Position numbers and translations under genes: made by a program. This document shows, one piece after another, positions 39,614-50,034 of a stretch of 64,000 nt of DNA. The notes beneath the pieces were generated by a model. It was not told where the DNA came from, did not search any database, and saw only the letters and a list, made by a program, of their open reading frames with translations. How positions within the stretch are numbered: position 1 is the first letter of the stretch; each line of letters starts with the position of its first letter. The stretch comes from Fremontodendron californicum (lineage: Eukaryota > Streptophyta > Magnoliopsida > Malvales > Malvaceae): positions 3,396,001 to 3,460,000 of the forward strand of contig JAULJL010000025.1 of the NCBI GenBank assembly GCA_030761205.1. The letters run 5' to 3'.

Positions 39614-42126
39614 AAATAACTATGTCTCATTACTCGATAATTGAGGGTTTCGTGTCATTTACTACGTACATTTATGGTTACCTCAATCAACTTAACATGT
39701 TTGGTTGGAAGAACCTGTTTTATCATGATATAAGTTACAATTGTCAATACCAAAAAAAAGTTAGAAATGTAAACTTTCGCTTAAATATATCATGATATAA
39801 GTTTCAAACGTATGAATTTACTGCATCCATTTAATCCAGTATTTGAACTTTTAATTTAAAGCCCATTGGTACGTTCATCTTTTAATAAAAAAAATAGTAA
39901 TATGAGTCAAATTCAATACTCATAATAATTTGATCAGTTCTTGTTTTCCTTAATTAACACAGGAGACAAATAGATCACCGGATCAAAGACACTTTTACCG
40001 TACTAAATGTTGTTTTATGATTGGAATGGACTCTTAATCTGCTATTTAAACCATACTTACACTACTTTCCATTATTGGATTTCAAGGTGAATTATAAAGT
40101 CTTATTGAATCGTTTACGCTTTATTGAATATATGCGTAGACCTCTCCTGTTTTGGTTTTTTTTCATATCATCGTATATTATTTTTGTGTTTATTAAATCA
40201 GTCGTGTTTGTGATGAATTTTCTTATCGTATTTAAATTTATCAAATCTATTGTGATTGAAATTACAAAAGATATATATGGTGTGGAAATTCATTCGCTGC
40301 TTCTATTGTAAACTAGATAACTAAAATTACTCAGTATTGTCTAAGGATTAGTTTAGTATTGCTGTTGAAAAAAACTTGAGTCGAAAAAAGTTTGGGTTGA
40401 AAAAAGTGTGGTGAAAAACTGTGATTTAAAAACTTTTAAGTGTTTAGCATTGCTGTGAAAAAGTATTATAGAAAATTGAAATGTCAAAAAAAGATATGTT
40501 TAAAATAATAAGAGTGTAGAAATGTGAGGATAATAAAGTTATTTTATCCAAAAGCTAGCTTTTAAAATCCAAAATCTATATTTTTTGGCTTTTAGATTTG
40601 GCTTTTCAAACCATGGTTTCAACAGCAAAAGCTAATTTTTTTTATCTGTTTAACATTACATTTGCAGTGAAAAACAACTTTTGACCTCAAAAACTATGTC
40701 AGAAGCAATGCTAAATAAGATTTATCAATCCCATTTTTTTTTTATTTTATAAAATCAATCCCCATTTATGGCAAAAATAATGATCATTTAAAACTTTCTT
40801 GCTTTTATGTTAATTCATTAATGATAATATTGCAATATATAAATATCGTACTTTCAAACCAAGCCAAGCAATGTCTCATTTTTATTATTATTACTAAAGG
40901 ATTAACATTATTGCTTTGATCATTAATATATCCCCCATCAAAAAAGGGCCCAACCATGGGTTCAATTAATTATCTGGTGACTATTAGGCTCGTGGTTCAC
41001 TAACCCTCGTAACATTGGATTAAGATCTTTTCATTATTTTTTGAAACATTGGGTTAAGATCATACTTGTTGAATCGAATAGATGATCAATTTTTAATTTA
41101 ATTCATTTGATTGATCAATTCAATTTTTTATTTATTGCATAAAACATTGTAAAAAAAAAAAAAACTGCGTCTTTTTTATTTTTTAATGAATATATAGAGA
41201 TATATGATTTGATTTAAACTAAATACGATAATTCATTTTCTTTTATTTCCCAAATCCTACGTTCTTTTTTCTATAATTCGAACTTGAGAGTTTTATATTA
41301 AAATCTCCATTAAATTAACCGGATTGTCATATCGGAAACCTTATTTATCATGTAAAAAAATGTGCTTTTAAAACTAGTTTAACGCTATGCCGTTTAGAGG
41401 AATCCACAAGATTTTGGTAAAGTAGGTGCAGCATCTTTTAAGTTTTTACGAAGATGATTTCACGTTTAACATCTTAGTAATATGGGTGTAATCCATAATC
41501 AATGTCAGTCAATCAATATTGTTATATCACTGAAAGAGTAAAAATAGAACATCATCCATCATCTGACCGGTAGACCTATTTACGAATCAGACTACTCGTT
41601 CAGTCCAACAGATTTTACCTATTCTCGAGTTTGACCAGGATCATGGATACTTCTTTTGTCCGCTGTTAAACAATCTTTCTTTCCTCTTTTGTTGCTAGTA
41701 TTCGTGGTGAAACTTGATAAACTATCAAAAAGTTGGCATTTCACTGTGTTATACCTCATATTTTATAGGACTAAAGTCCAGTACCAAATCACGTTCAAAA
41801 AACTCATTAATCTGGAACCATCAGTTACACCCTCCAAAAGAAATGACACATAGCCCATAAACAATCTGATCATACAAGACACATGCAGATAGACAATTAC
41901 AATAGTTGACAGGCGGACAGTCCAAGATTCTAGATAGAAAAATAGTGAGGTAAGCCAAAAAATCTCTTACGTTCTGCTTTGCTCATCTCCTCCTTATAAT
42001 CCTTAAAATCCTTAGTGACTTAAGCATCGAAATGAACCCGAAGTTATAACTCCGACATCCTTCTGCTCTCTACCTTCATTTTAAGTCCTGCTCTACAAAC
42101 CTTCAGCTCTTCTTCCACTCACTCAC
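39204..42126. other. AT-rich intergenic region
   Basis: No gene recognised. It contains an inverted relative of the TTGTGTTCAT repeat (39240-39430), an A-run of 39 bases at 39572-39610 and a MITE at 40352-40714. The frame at 40021-40311 is AT-driven, hydrophobic and without motif, so it is not called. Confidence 0.5.
40352..40714. mobile_element. MITE-like element with TTTAGYATTGCT ends
   Basis: The left end TTTAGTATTGCTGTTGA is inverted imperfectly at the right end (reverse complement TTTAGCATTGCTTCTGA). The interior contains runs related to AAAGCTA and its inverse. Target duplication unclear; no coding capacity. Confidence 0.6.
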
Positions 42127-43603
42127 TGTTGTCGAATTTACCTACGCAAGTACACGTATCGCAAACAAGTAATAAAGTGGAAGTAAAGTGTCGAACCCAC
42201 GAGGAATTGCTATTAAATTCGTTAAGTACTAAAATTAACATAGCTTAATCTTATCTAAACAACTAATTAAAGATGATAATTAAAAATTATATTAAAAGAA
42301 ACTAATATTAAAACCAAGTAAATTAAAAAAGATGAATTCAATTAATTATAAAAGCCTAGGATTACAACTTCCCTCAACACTTCGCTTGAATCTCTCTCTA
42401 CCTCTTCACTTGATTAATGATCTTGAGTTGTTAACATAGAGTTCTATCTTATTTATAAGGATCTTCCGATGGTCTCATAAAAATATCCTTCTTAACCAAT
42501 TAACTATATTCCTATGATAATTGAATTAAAGAATAACTCATTAAACTTATACTCTAACAATGGTTACACATGACAAGTAAGTGTATTCTTACCCTACCTA
42601 CAGATGAATTCATCTTAATAAATGAATATCAAATATGTGTCATTCAATCCATGTCTAACACTAAACTCCCTTTTCCAAGTTGTATTTAAGTTACTACATC
42701 AATCTAATTGGTGATCAAGCAATTAAAAGCATTAAGTGCAAGATTGAACAAACAACTCAACAAACCATTAAATCAAGCTAGAGAGAGAAAGTAAATTCAA
42801 ACTAATTGTTGAGTTCCATTGAAATCCTAATAAAAGAAATTTAATTCATGATAATTAATGAAAACAAATAATCAAATAGTTTCACCATCAACAACAACAC
42901 AAAAAAAAAAATAAAGAAGAGAAAAGAGAAAACTAAGAGTTGTCAATTCTTGAATCTTGAATCTTCCAATCTTCTTGAGAGCTTGTGATGGCAACTATCT
43001 TCTTAAGAGAATTAGGTTTCTAGATATCCAATCCCCCTTATTCTGACCTAAAAAAGTCATATTTAAAGTGTCCAAGGCCCTTGGAGTCCGAAACTTCACG
43101 TGCAAGCAAATCAGGTAAGTGCAGGATTTTTAATTTTTTTTTACGTGTTTCGGCGCCGCGTCGCCAACTCTCTGGTTGCTGCCTGCAGGTTCGGTCATCT
43201 TTTTGAAGTTCGTTAGCTGATTTGGATGGGCAAATCTTATCCGATTTTGACAAGTAAAATACCGTTGAAAATGTATGGAAGTCAGCTTAAAAAGTCATGA
43301 AAGAAGTTTTCTCATTTGAAGTCTTTAAGATCAAGTTTTTATTGAAAGAAGATTCGGAAGTCGAATCTGCCTGCTCATTGCTTTGCACCGTTTTTCATCT
43401 TTTTGCACCTCGAAACTCCGGATCACCTTGGACCTATAAAAACACAGAAATAATAACTAAATAACTATTTTAAACATAATATGGATAAATAAAATAAATA
43501 TAAAAACATCTAAAACTAATTAAATCTTAATAAAAACCTCAAGGACTTAACCAATTTAAATGCATAAAAAGTGACAAAATAACTATATTTCCTATAGTTA
43601 TCA
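42127..43603 (-). repeat. Solo LTR, Athila-like (about 1477 bp)
   Basis: On the minus strand it starts TGATAACTATAGG at 43603 and ends CGACAACA at 42127. It contains the TCGAACCCACGAGG type of block common in these LTRs. Neither a primer site nor a polypurine tract adjoins it, so it is a solo LTR. The flanking five bases (CTCAC and TCCAC) match only partly. Confidence 0.6.
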
Positions 43604-44096
43604 TCCACCAGCCTAAAACACCCTTGAATTCAAATTTTTTATCTTCTCCATAAAGAAAGAAGCGATAGTGCTCTTGATATACCCTTGCAACGGACTTTTA
43701 TATCAAACTAAGTTTATTTCTGTTCTCATTTCGTAATACAAATCAGACAAAAACTAGTTGCATTTCCTGGTGCAAAATCCAAACCATTAATCCTAACCCC
43801 GTTGAATTATTTGGCATTTGCTAGCTTAAATTCTTAACCCCCATTTCCCCAACCACAACTGCATTTGACATTTTTTGATGCAAGAGATGGGTGAACCAAC
43901 AAAAAAACTCAAAAATGGTTTCCAAACCGTAAGGATTTTAACCAATAACCACCAACCAATAGCTCCAAATCTTAAGCTATAAAATCCCAATCCCAATCCA
44001 ACTTCTACTTTCACCATTCAAACCTCAACAAAACTGTTTGTTGAATCATTTAAGAAAACACTACTCTTCTTATCTTGAAACAACACAAGATTTGTG
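43604..44096 (+). promoter_or_regulatory. Upstream region of interrupted proline-rich protein gene
   Basis: It contains ACCAACCAATAGC and a TATA box (TATAAAA at 43978-43984) about 115 bases before the ATG, followed by a CA- and CT-rich leader. This spacing resembles the PELPK genes at 25.9 and 32.5 kb. Confidence 0.6.
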
Positions 44097-44235
44097 ATGG
44101 CCTCCTACAAGAGTTTCATTCTCGCTTTCTTCATTGCTTTGTCATTCTCAAGCATTGACGTTGGGCTAGCAGCAGCCTGCCGTCGTCTTCAGCAATTACC
44201 ACCTTTGCCTCAAATGCCGACCCTTCCTAGAACAA
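44097..44235 (+). pseudogene. Proline-rich (PELPK-like) secreted protein gene, 5' part, broken by insertion
   Basis: The first 46 codons are a signal peptide (MASYKSFILAFFIALSFSS, then GLAAA) and the start of a proline-rich chain (QLPPLPQMPTLPRT). The frame then enters the LTR at 44236 and stops after one further codon (ATG TAA). The TATA box is at 43978. The rest of the gene resumes at 57400 in the same frame once the element and one AACAA copy are discounted, so the insertion is the only visible lesion. The LP-rich composition and signal peptide place it near the PELPK family. No product of the full gene is expected from this allele. Confidence 0.85.
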
Positions 44236-46918
44236 TGTAATAACCAATTTTCGTCCGGGTCGGATTCGAATCCGACCCGGACCAAGTACGAATCGGGCCT
44301 GCTATTCAGCAGGCCCAATCTGTTGTCCAGGCCCATGGGCCCATTTCCGGCCCAAACCCTTCAACCCCCAAATCAGGCCCATAAGCCCGACCCAATCAGC
44401 CAAAACCCAAACCAGGCCCACTGGCCCATTTCCCCAAACCCTACCCCTGAAACCCTAAACCAAACCCTAATCCCCTAACCAGCCCTCTGCCACCAGCCTC
44501 CCTGCCACCTCTGCCCCCCTGACAGCCCTCTGCCACACGCCAGCCACCAGACACGGCAGCCACCACCAACCCTGCACAGACACCCCAACACGTCACCACC
44601 AGCCCACACTCCACCCACACCATAAAAACCCCCAGATCAACCAAAAAAAAAAAGGAGGGAAGAGGGGACCCCGGATTCGGATCCCCCCAGACTCGAACCC
44701 CCCAAAAAAAAAAACCCAAGGAGGCCGAAGCCTCAGGCAAGGAGGAGCCCCCCCTGATTCGAAAAAAAGACCAGGTTCGGACCCCCTCCCCTTTTACCAA
44801 AAACCCCAGATCTGGGGTCCGAAACCCAGATCTGGGTCATTTTCAAACCACACCGAAAAAAACCAGATCGGGGTCCGAAATCCCGATTCGGACCCCCTTT
44901 CCTCCATCACCGACCCCCACCAGATCGACCCCCCACCTCCTCAGAAACCGAAACCTGCAAAGAAAAAACAAAAAAAAACCCAAGCAGCGAACCAAAAAAA
45001 AAAAAAAAAGATTTTTTTTTCCTTTTTAAAACCTAGATCTACGAAAATCGGTGAGGATCCGGGCTAAACGGAGCCCGGATCCGTGACGAGGGGGTCGAAA
45101 CCCCCTCGGGTATGAAATTTGGAGTTCGCCGGCCGCCGGCGTGCGGCGGCCGGCGACGGTGGACGGCGGCCGGCGCGGTGGCCAGCCGCCGGAAACTGGG
45201 TTTCTGTGGGAGAGAGTGAGAGAGAAAAGAGAAGAGAGAGAAAGGAGAAAAAAAAGAAAGAAAATGAAAAAAAAGGGGATTGGGGGGTATTTATACGGTG
45301 CCGAAACGACACCGTTTAGGGGAGCGGGTCGAGGTGACCCGCGCGTCGACCCGCGGGTCGACCCGGGGTCCGCGCGGGTCACCCGATTTTTTTTAAAAAA
45401 TGTAAACGGCGTCAAAACGACGCCGTTTTGTCCCTGGGTCCGCGCGTGGACCCGCGGGTCGACTTGGGGTCCGCGCGCCCGACCCGAAAAAAAAAGGGAT
45501 AAAGGCGCCGAAACGGCGCCGTTTTGTGGCGCCGAAACGGCGCCGTTTAAGGTTGGGAGGATCCGCGCCTGGACCCGGATCCGACCCGGGGTCCGCGCGA
45601 GTCCCTCCCTTTACCCGAAAAAAAAAAAAAAGTATTGGGCCAGGATCGGACCTGGCCCAGCAGGCCAGGCCTGATCCTGGCAGGCCAGGCCTTATCCTGG
45701 CAGCCCAGACCTTGATTCTGGGCCCCAAAAAAAAAAAAGAAAAAGAAAAGAGAAAGAAAAAAAAGAAGGAAAAGAAAAAAATAAAAAATAATAATAATAG
45801 TAATTTAAAAAAATATATAATAATATAAAAAAAAATCAAAATAAAAATAAAAAAAAAATTAAAAAAAAAAAGGGGAAAAATATAATAAAAAAATTAAAGA
45901 AAAATTCACGATAATCGTTTTTGAAGTTTTGATTTTTTTTTAGTTTAACATTTTCAGGTGGTTTTACGAAGATTAAGTCCGGCATTTTGATTTCTCAGAT
46001 TCTCGACATTTGTCCGGTATGATTTTAATTTTCTTATTTATTTTCATTACTATTTGTATTTATTTATTTTCGTCCGGCATTCGATATATTTTTTTATTAT
46101 TCTGTGTCAATTTTAAAATATTAAAATAATAATTTTTAATTAATACATGTCTTTTAAAATTATTTTCGGTAAATAAAATTCTCTAAAAACTGATCTCTTT
46201 CTCGGATGGTCAGAGTATCGATCGTTCTTCGAAATGGTCCGAGTAAGAATAATAATTGAAACACTATCGAAAGTATCGGAGTGATTCGGGAATTACTCTT
46301 ACATAGATAATTTTTTTTATTTCGGAAATAATTATTAAAAGCATTTTAATTTACTTTTAAAAAAAAAAAAAGGTTTTAAATTGCCGACGACGGAATTCGA
46401 AAGATATTACTGTTGTGATTCTTGAGATGTCCTGAGGTGAGAAGATCTCGTTAAATACCACCGAGAGTGTCGGGAATATTTAATGAGTATTTTCGATAAT
46501 AAATTTATGTTCACTTTCGAATTTTAAAAATTAAAAACAGTTCAAGAAAATCCAAAAAATAATAAACATGTTTTTTTTAAGAATAAAAAAATAAAAGAGA
46601 ATTATTTTTAAATACCGATGTTGAATCCATTAAATCGAGATTAAAGTTAACACGTGATTAAGTGGTACCGTTTTCTAAACGGGCGTTGCGGGGGTGCTAA
46701 TCCTTCCCCGCACGTAACCGACTCCCGAACCCGATTTTGTCTTCTCTCTGGTTCAAAGCGCGGACTTCGAAATTGGTTTTACAAAATGTTTTAATTAATG
46801 TTTTACTAAACCGGTTTTAATAGGTGGCCAATCACACCTAGCAAAAAAGATTGGTGGCGACTCCATTTTTTGTGTTTTCATCAAATTCGTCGTAGCGGTC
46901 AAAAAAACCGTTATGACA
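44236..46918 (+). repeat. Tat/Ogre-type 5' LTR (2683 bp)
   Basis: It runs from TGTAATAACC to GTTATGACA. The first 1.5 kb is unusually GC-rich (CCAGGCCC, GGGTCGACCC and GGCGCC-rich blocks), followed by A-rich runs and a T/A-rich end. Open frames here in both strands come from the biased composition and are not genes. Confidence 0.92.
45296..45556. repeat. Palindromic AACGGCGCCGTT modules in LTR
   Basis: Four related inverted repeats occur: CGGTGCCGAAACGACACCG, AACGGCGTCAAAACGACGCC with GTT following, and GGCGCCGAAACGGCGCC twice. GTCGACCCGCGGGTCGAC lies between them. The counterparts in the 3' LTR are at about 55760-56015. Confidence 0.8.
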
Positions 46919-46921
46919 GCT

Positions 46922-46940
46922 TGGCGACTCCACTGGGGAC
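46922..46940 (+). other. Tat/Ogre primer-binding site
   Basis: TGGCGACTCCACTGGGGAC lies three bases after the 5' LTR. This is the primer-site type of Tat/Ogre elements, usually assigned to tRNA-Arg; the tRNA identity was not checked here. Confidence 0.7.
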
Positions 46941-48522
46941 CCTTTGAGAGTCGAGCCACAAATTGATCATGTGTTATTTTAAAATCTCGAATTAATGGAT
47001 TTAACCGATATTTAATTTTAATTCTCTTTATTTTTTATTTTTTTTCTTTCTTTATTTTTATTTTACCTGCAATTACACTTTGATATTTGTTAATTCTTGA
47101 TTCATATTTTTTTTATGTCGTTTATTTTTTTTTAATCGTGGAGTGTTTAGAATAAAGAGTCGTAGACAAATAGTCGAAGGTTTGCTTTTTCCTTCTCACA
47201 CACGAGCACGTGCATTTCATACATAAGCTCTATACCCGAGCTTTATCCCTTTAGGTGAAAGTAAAGTACCTACGCTCTCGTGAGGCAATAACCTCCGCAT
47301 GGGCTAGCGAAACGCTTTTAGAGAGAAAAAGTACCTACGCTCTCGTGAGGCAATAACCTCCGCATGGGCTAGCGAAAAATCTCTCCAACAAATTGAACCC
47401 GCTTAAATCGGGATGCCTTACTAGCCTTCACGGGCGACAGTAAGGAGCAATTTGGAGCCTTGTAGAACCTAACTCAACCTCATGTAGTGAACTTGAGTAG
47501 AGCCATATCGAATTTCCGATCGGATATCCTCGAAATTTGGAAGGAACATGGTGATCTTTCGCTATTTGTTTACATTCCGAACAAGAACTGTAAATCGGGT
47601 AATGATGAACGCACATCGTGCTACCCGCAATTCAGTTTCATTTTTCGCTCCGAAGGCATCGTGATGCTTAAATAAGTCGATATTGTCGGAGCAAATGTTC
47701 GTTAACTTTTTGAGTCTGTAAATACAAAAATTTTCTTTTCGTACATCTCGTACATTTCATGCATTGATACACTTGTAAATAAAGCATGTACATTTATAGT
47801 TGTACTTTTGATTTCACGGTGATAATAATCTCATTTGATAAACCGCATAGACACTTGTTGTTGATTAAATGAGAATTGCAAACCGGTAGTGTGGAATAAA
47901 TATTTGGACATCAGTGCCATAATAAGACCCACTACCACAAAAGTTTTTTTTGATAGAAATTGATTTGTGAAAATAATATTTTGATTTTTCCGAAAAAAAA
48001 AATGTTTCAAAAAAAAAAAAAAAATTTTGCGGATTGAATTTGGGGGTAAAGTTTGTGCAATAAAATTGTTGAATAATCAAGTTCAGTCCGAATCATGAAT
48101 AGTTTTCTGTATATATTCGTGCATTAATTTGTTTATTCTTTAGACAAATCAAAATTAGCATCATATTGCACTCATAACATGCATGGTCATTCATTGTAGA
48201 ATACATTAGTGACATACATGATCGTTCTCTGTATATACCAGTATATCATTTTATTTATTCTTCACATGCATCATACCGACATCGTGATTGCATTCATTAC
48301 AATAAGGTCTTGCATTCGTGACATACATGGTCACTCATTGTATATACTCATGCATTAATTTTTTATTCTTTACATGCATCATATGGGCATCGTGTTGCAT
48401 TCACGACATTCATAGTTCATGCATCGTGAAGCACATTTGAGGAATAAAAAAAAAAGAAGTTGGTTTAGCTTTGAAAGATTTTCTCTTCCAAATCAGAGGT
48501 ATAAGAATCACTGCGTACCTCT
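46941..48522 (+). other. Tat element leader
   Basis: A 50-base direct repeat (47263-47312 and 47328-47377, CTACGCTCTCGTGAGGCAAT) is followed by about three diverged repeats of roughly 115 bases with TACATGGTCACTCATTGTAT at 48095-48420. No coding region is recognised. Confidence 0.65.
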
Positions 48523-50034
48523 ATGACACAGGCCGGAACCATGGAGGATGAACAAAATAGACTGGACAGAGTGGAAAGAGCACAGAGAGAATTACAAGAA
48601 CAGTTAGCCAGATCTCAGCAAGAAACACGAGAACATATAACAAAATTTCAAGAGGAGTCACGCGAGCAAATAGACAAGATGATTGAAATGATGACTAGGC
48701 TGACCCGAGGAAAATGGGTTGCTGAAGGATCGATCCTAAGGGGAGAACCTCGACCTCGAGTAAACGACAACGAAGATCCGATTCACCTACCAAGTCAACA
48801 AGGTCGAGGAAAATTTCAATTGAACTCGGAATTTCACCCCTCAGACTCAGTTGTTATTCCAAGCCGAGATGGTTCACTAGAACAAGAAAAGCTGAAAAAA
48901 CGTGTGGCAAAGCAAGTGGAAGACATAGAGGTGCAACAGAAGTTTGATTTGTTTGAAAGGAGACTCAAAGCCATAGAAAGAATAGACGTTTTCGGGAATA
49001 CGGATCCGAATGAGCTCAGCTTGGTCCCAGATTTGGTGATTCCGCCAAAATTCAAGGTCCCTGAATTTGAAAAGTATGACGGATCGAAATGTCCATCAAT
49101 CCACATCATGATGTTTTGTCGGAGGATGGCTGGCAACACCAACAATGACAAGCTGTTAATCCACTGCTTCCAAGACAGTCTAACAGGGCCAGCTGCAAGA
49201 TGGTATAATCAGTTGGATCGGGACCATATCCGTTCTTGGAAAGATCTGGAAAAAGCTTTCAAGACTCAGTATAAGCACATGATCGACATGGCACCAGATA
49301 GGTTGACCTTGCAAAATATGGAGAAAGAGGCCACTGAGAGCTTCAAAGAATATGCTCAGAGGTGGATGGACATGGCCACCCAAGTACGACCGGCTCTGAC
49401 TCAAAAGGAAATTACTGTCCTTTTTGTGAGTACACTGCATGCTCCGTACTATGATAGACTCGTTGGAAATGCCACAAAGAATTTTGCAGATATGGTGGCC
49501 TCAGGAGAGATGATTGAGAATGCTATTAAGAACGGAAAACTCGAAAGAGATGAGACATCCAATGCCGAGGGAAACGAGACACTTGAAAGGAAAGAGGAGC
49601 ATGTCCAGACTATGGGAGAATTCACTCCGTATCGCCGGGTCTCTCCATATCAATCGTGTTACTTTACCAATGTCTCTTCAGGTCATTATCCTTACTTTCC
49701 AGATATTCAAACATCTCATCCTATGCCAGCCCTTGCAACTAGGCCTGCTTCCCAGAAACGACCGAGGGGCAACCGAGAGAAGTTTTCGATCCCAATCTCC
49801 GACCTGTTGCAATTACTAATGAGGAACCGATACCTCACCCCTGTGCCTTTGAAAACAGCTCCAAACCCATCAGCAAGGAGTTATGACCCGAATAGCAAGT
49901 GTGAGTATCACATGGGGGCAATTGGACATTCAACTGAAAAATGCAGACGACTGAAGGAAAAGATTGAAGGTCTGGTCCACGATGGCATTTTGACTCCAGA
50001 GCTAGTCGAACAGTGGAAATCCGCATTGTCATAA
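48523..50034 (+). CDS. gag: Tat/Ogre-type Gag protein (503 aa)
   Basis: This is the capsid-forming protein of the element. A long charged coiled-coil-like N-terminus (about residues 9-60, RVERAQRELQEQLARSQQET) is followed by the retrotransposon gag domain around residues 165-340 (ARWYNQLDRDHIRSWKDLEK near 224, then MATQVRPALTQKE), and a degenerate zinc-binding motif CEYHMGAIGHSTEKC near 460-474. A second ATG at 48541 (ACCATGG) has a better context and may be the true start. No stop-suppressed or shifted pol follows, so this element must borrow pol from relatives. Intact gag in an element without pol suggests that gag is useful in cis or was retained recently. Confidence 0.85.
   Translation: MTQAGTMEDEQNRLDRVERAQRELQEQLARSQQETREHITKFQEESREQIDKMIEMMTRLTRGKWVAEGSILRGEPRPRVNDNEDPIHLPSQQGRGKFQLNSEFHPSDSVVIPSRDGSLEQEKLKKRVAKQVEDIEVQQKFDLFERRLKAIERIDVFGNTDPNELSLVPDLVIPPKFKVPEFEKYDGSKCPSIHIMMFCRRMAGNTNNDKLLIHCFQDSLTGPAARWYNQLDRDHIRSWKDLEKAFKTQYKHMIDMAPDRLTLQNMEKEATESFKEYAQRWMDMATQVRPALTQKEITVLFVSTLHAPYYDRLVGNATKNFADMVASGEMIENAIKNGKLERDETSNAEGNETLERKEEHVQTMGEFTPYRRVSPYQSCYFTNVSSGHYPYFPDIQTSHPMPALATRPASQKRPRGNREKFSIPISDLLQLLMRNRYLTPVPLKTAPNPSARSYDPNSKCEYHMGAIGHSTEKCRRLKEKIEGLVHDGILTPELVEQWKSALS

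Noticed and set aside
40021..40311. Open frame of 96 aa, hydrophobic
   Set aside because: AT-driven Phe/Ile/Leu content with no start context, homologue or conserved motif.
41500..42110. Possible retrotransposon LTR end (TGACTTAAGCATCG-like sequence near 42010)
   Set aside because: Resembles known dispersed plant sequence, but no matching start, primer site or second LTR could be located.
44441..45839. Several open frames in the GC-rich LTR (and again at 54902-56323)
   Set aside because: They occur on both strands, consist of Pro/Gly/Arg/Phe low-complexity runs and lie within LTR regulatory sequence.
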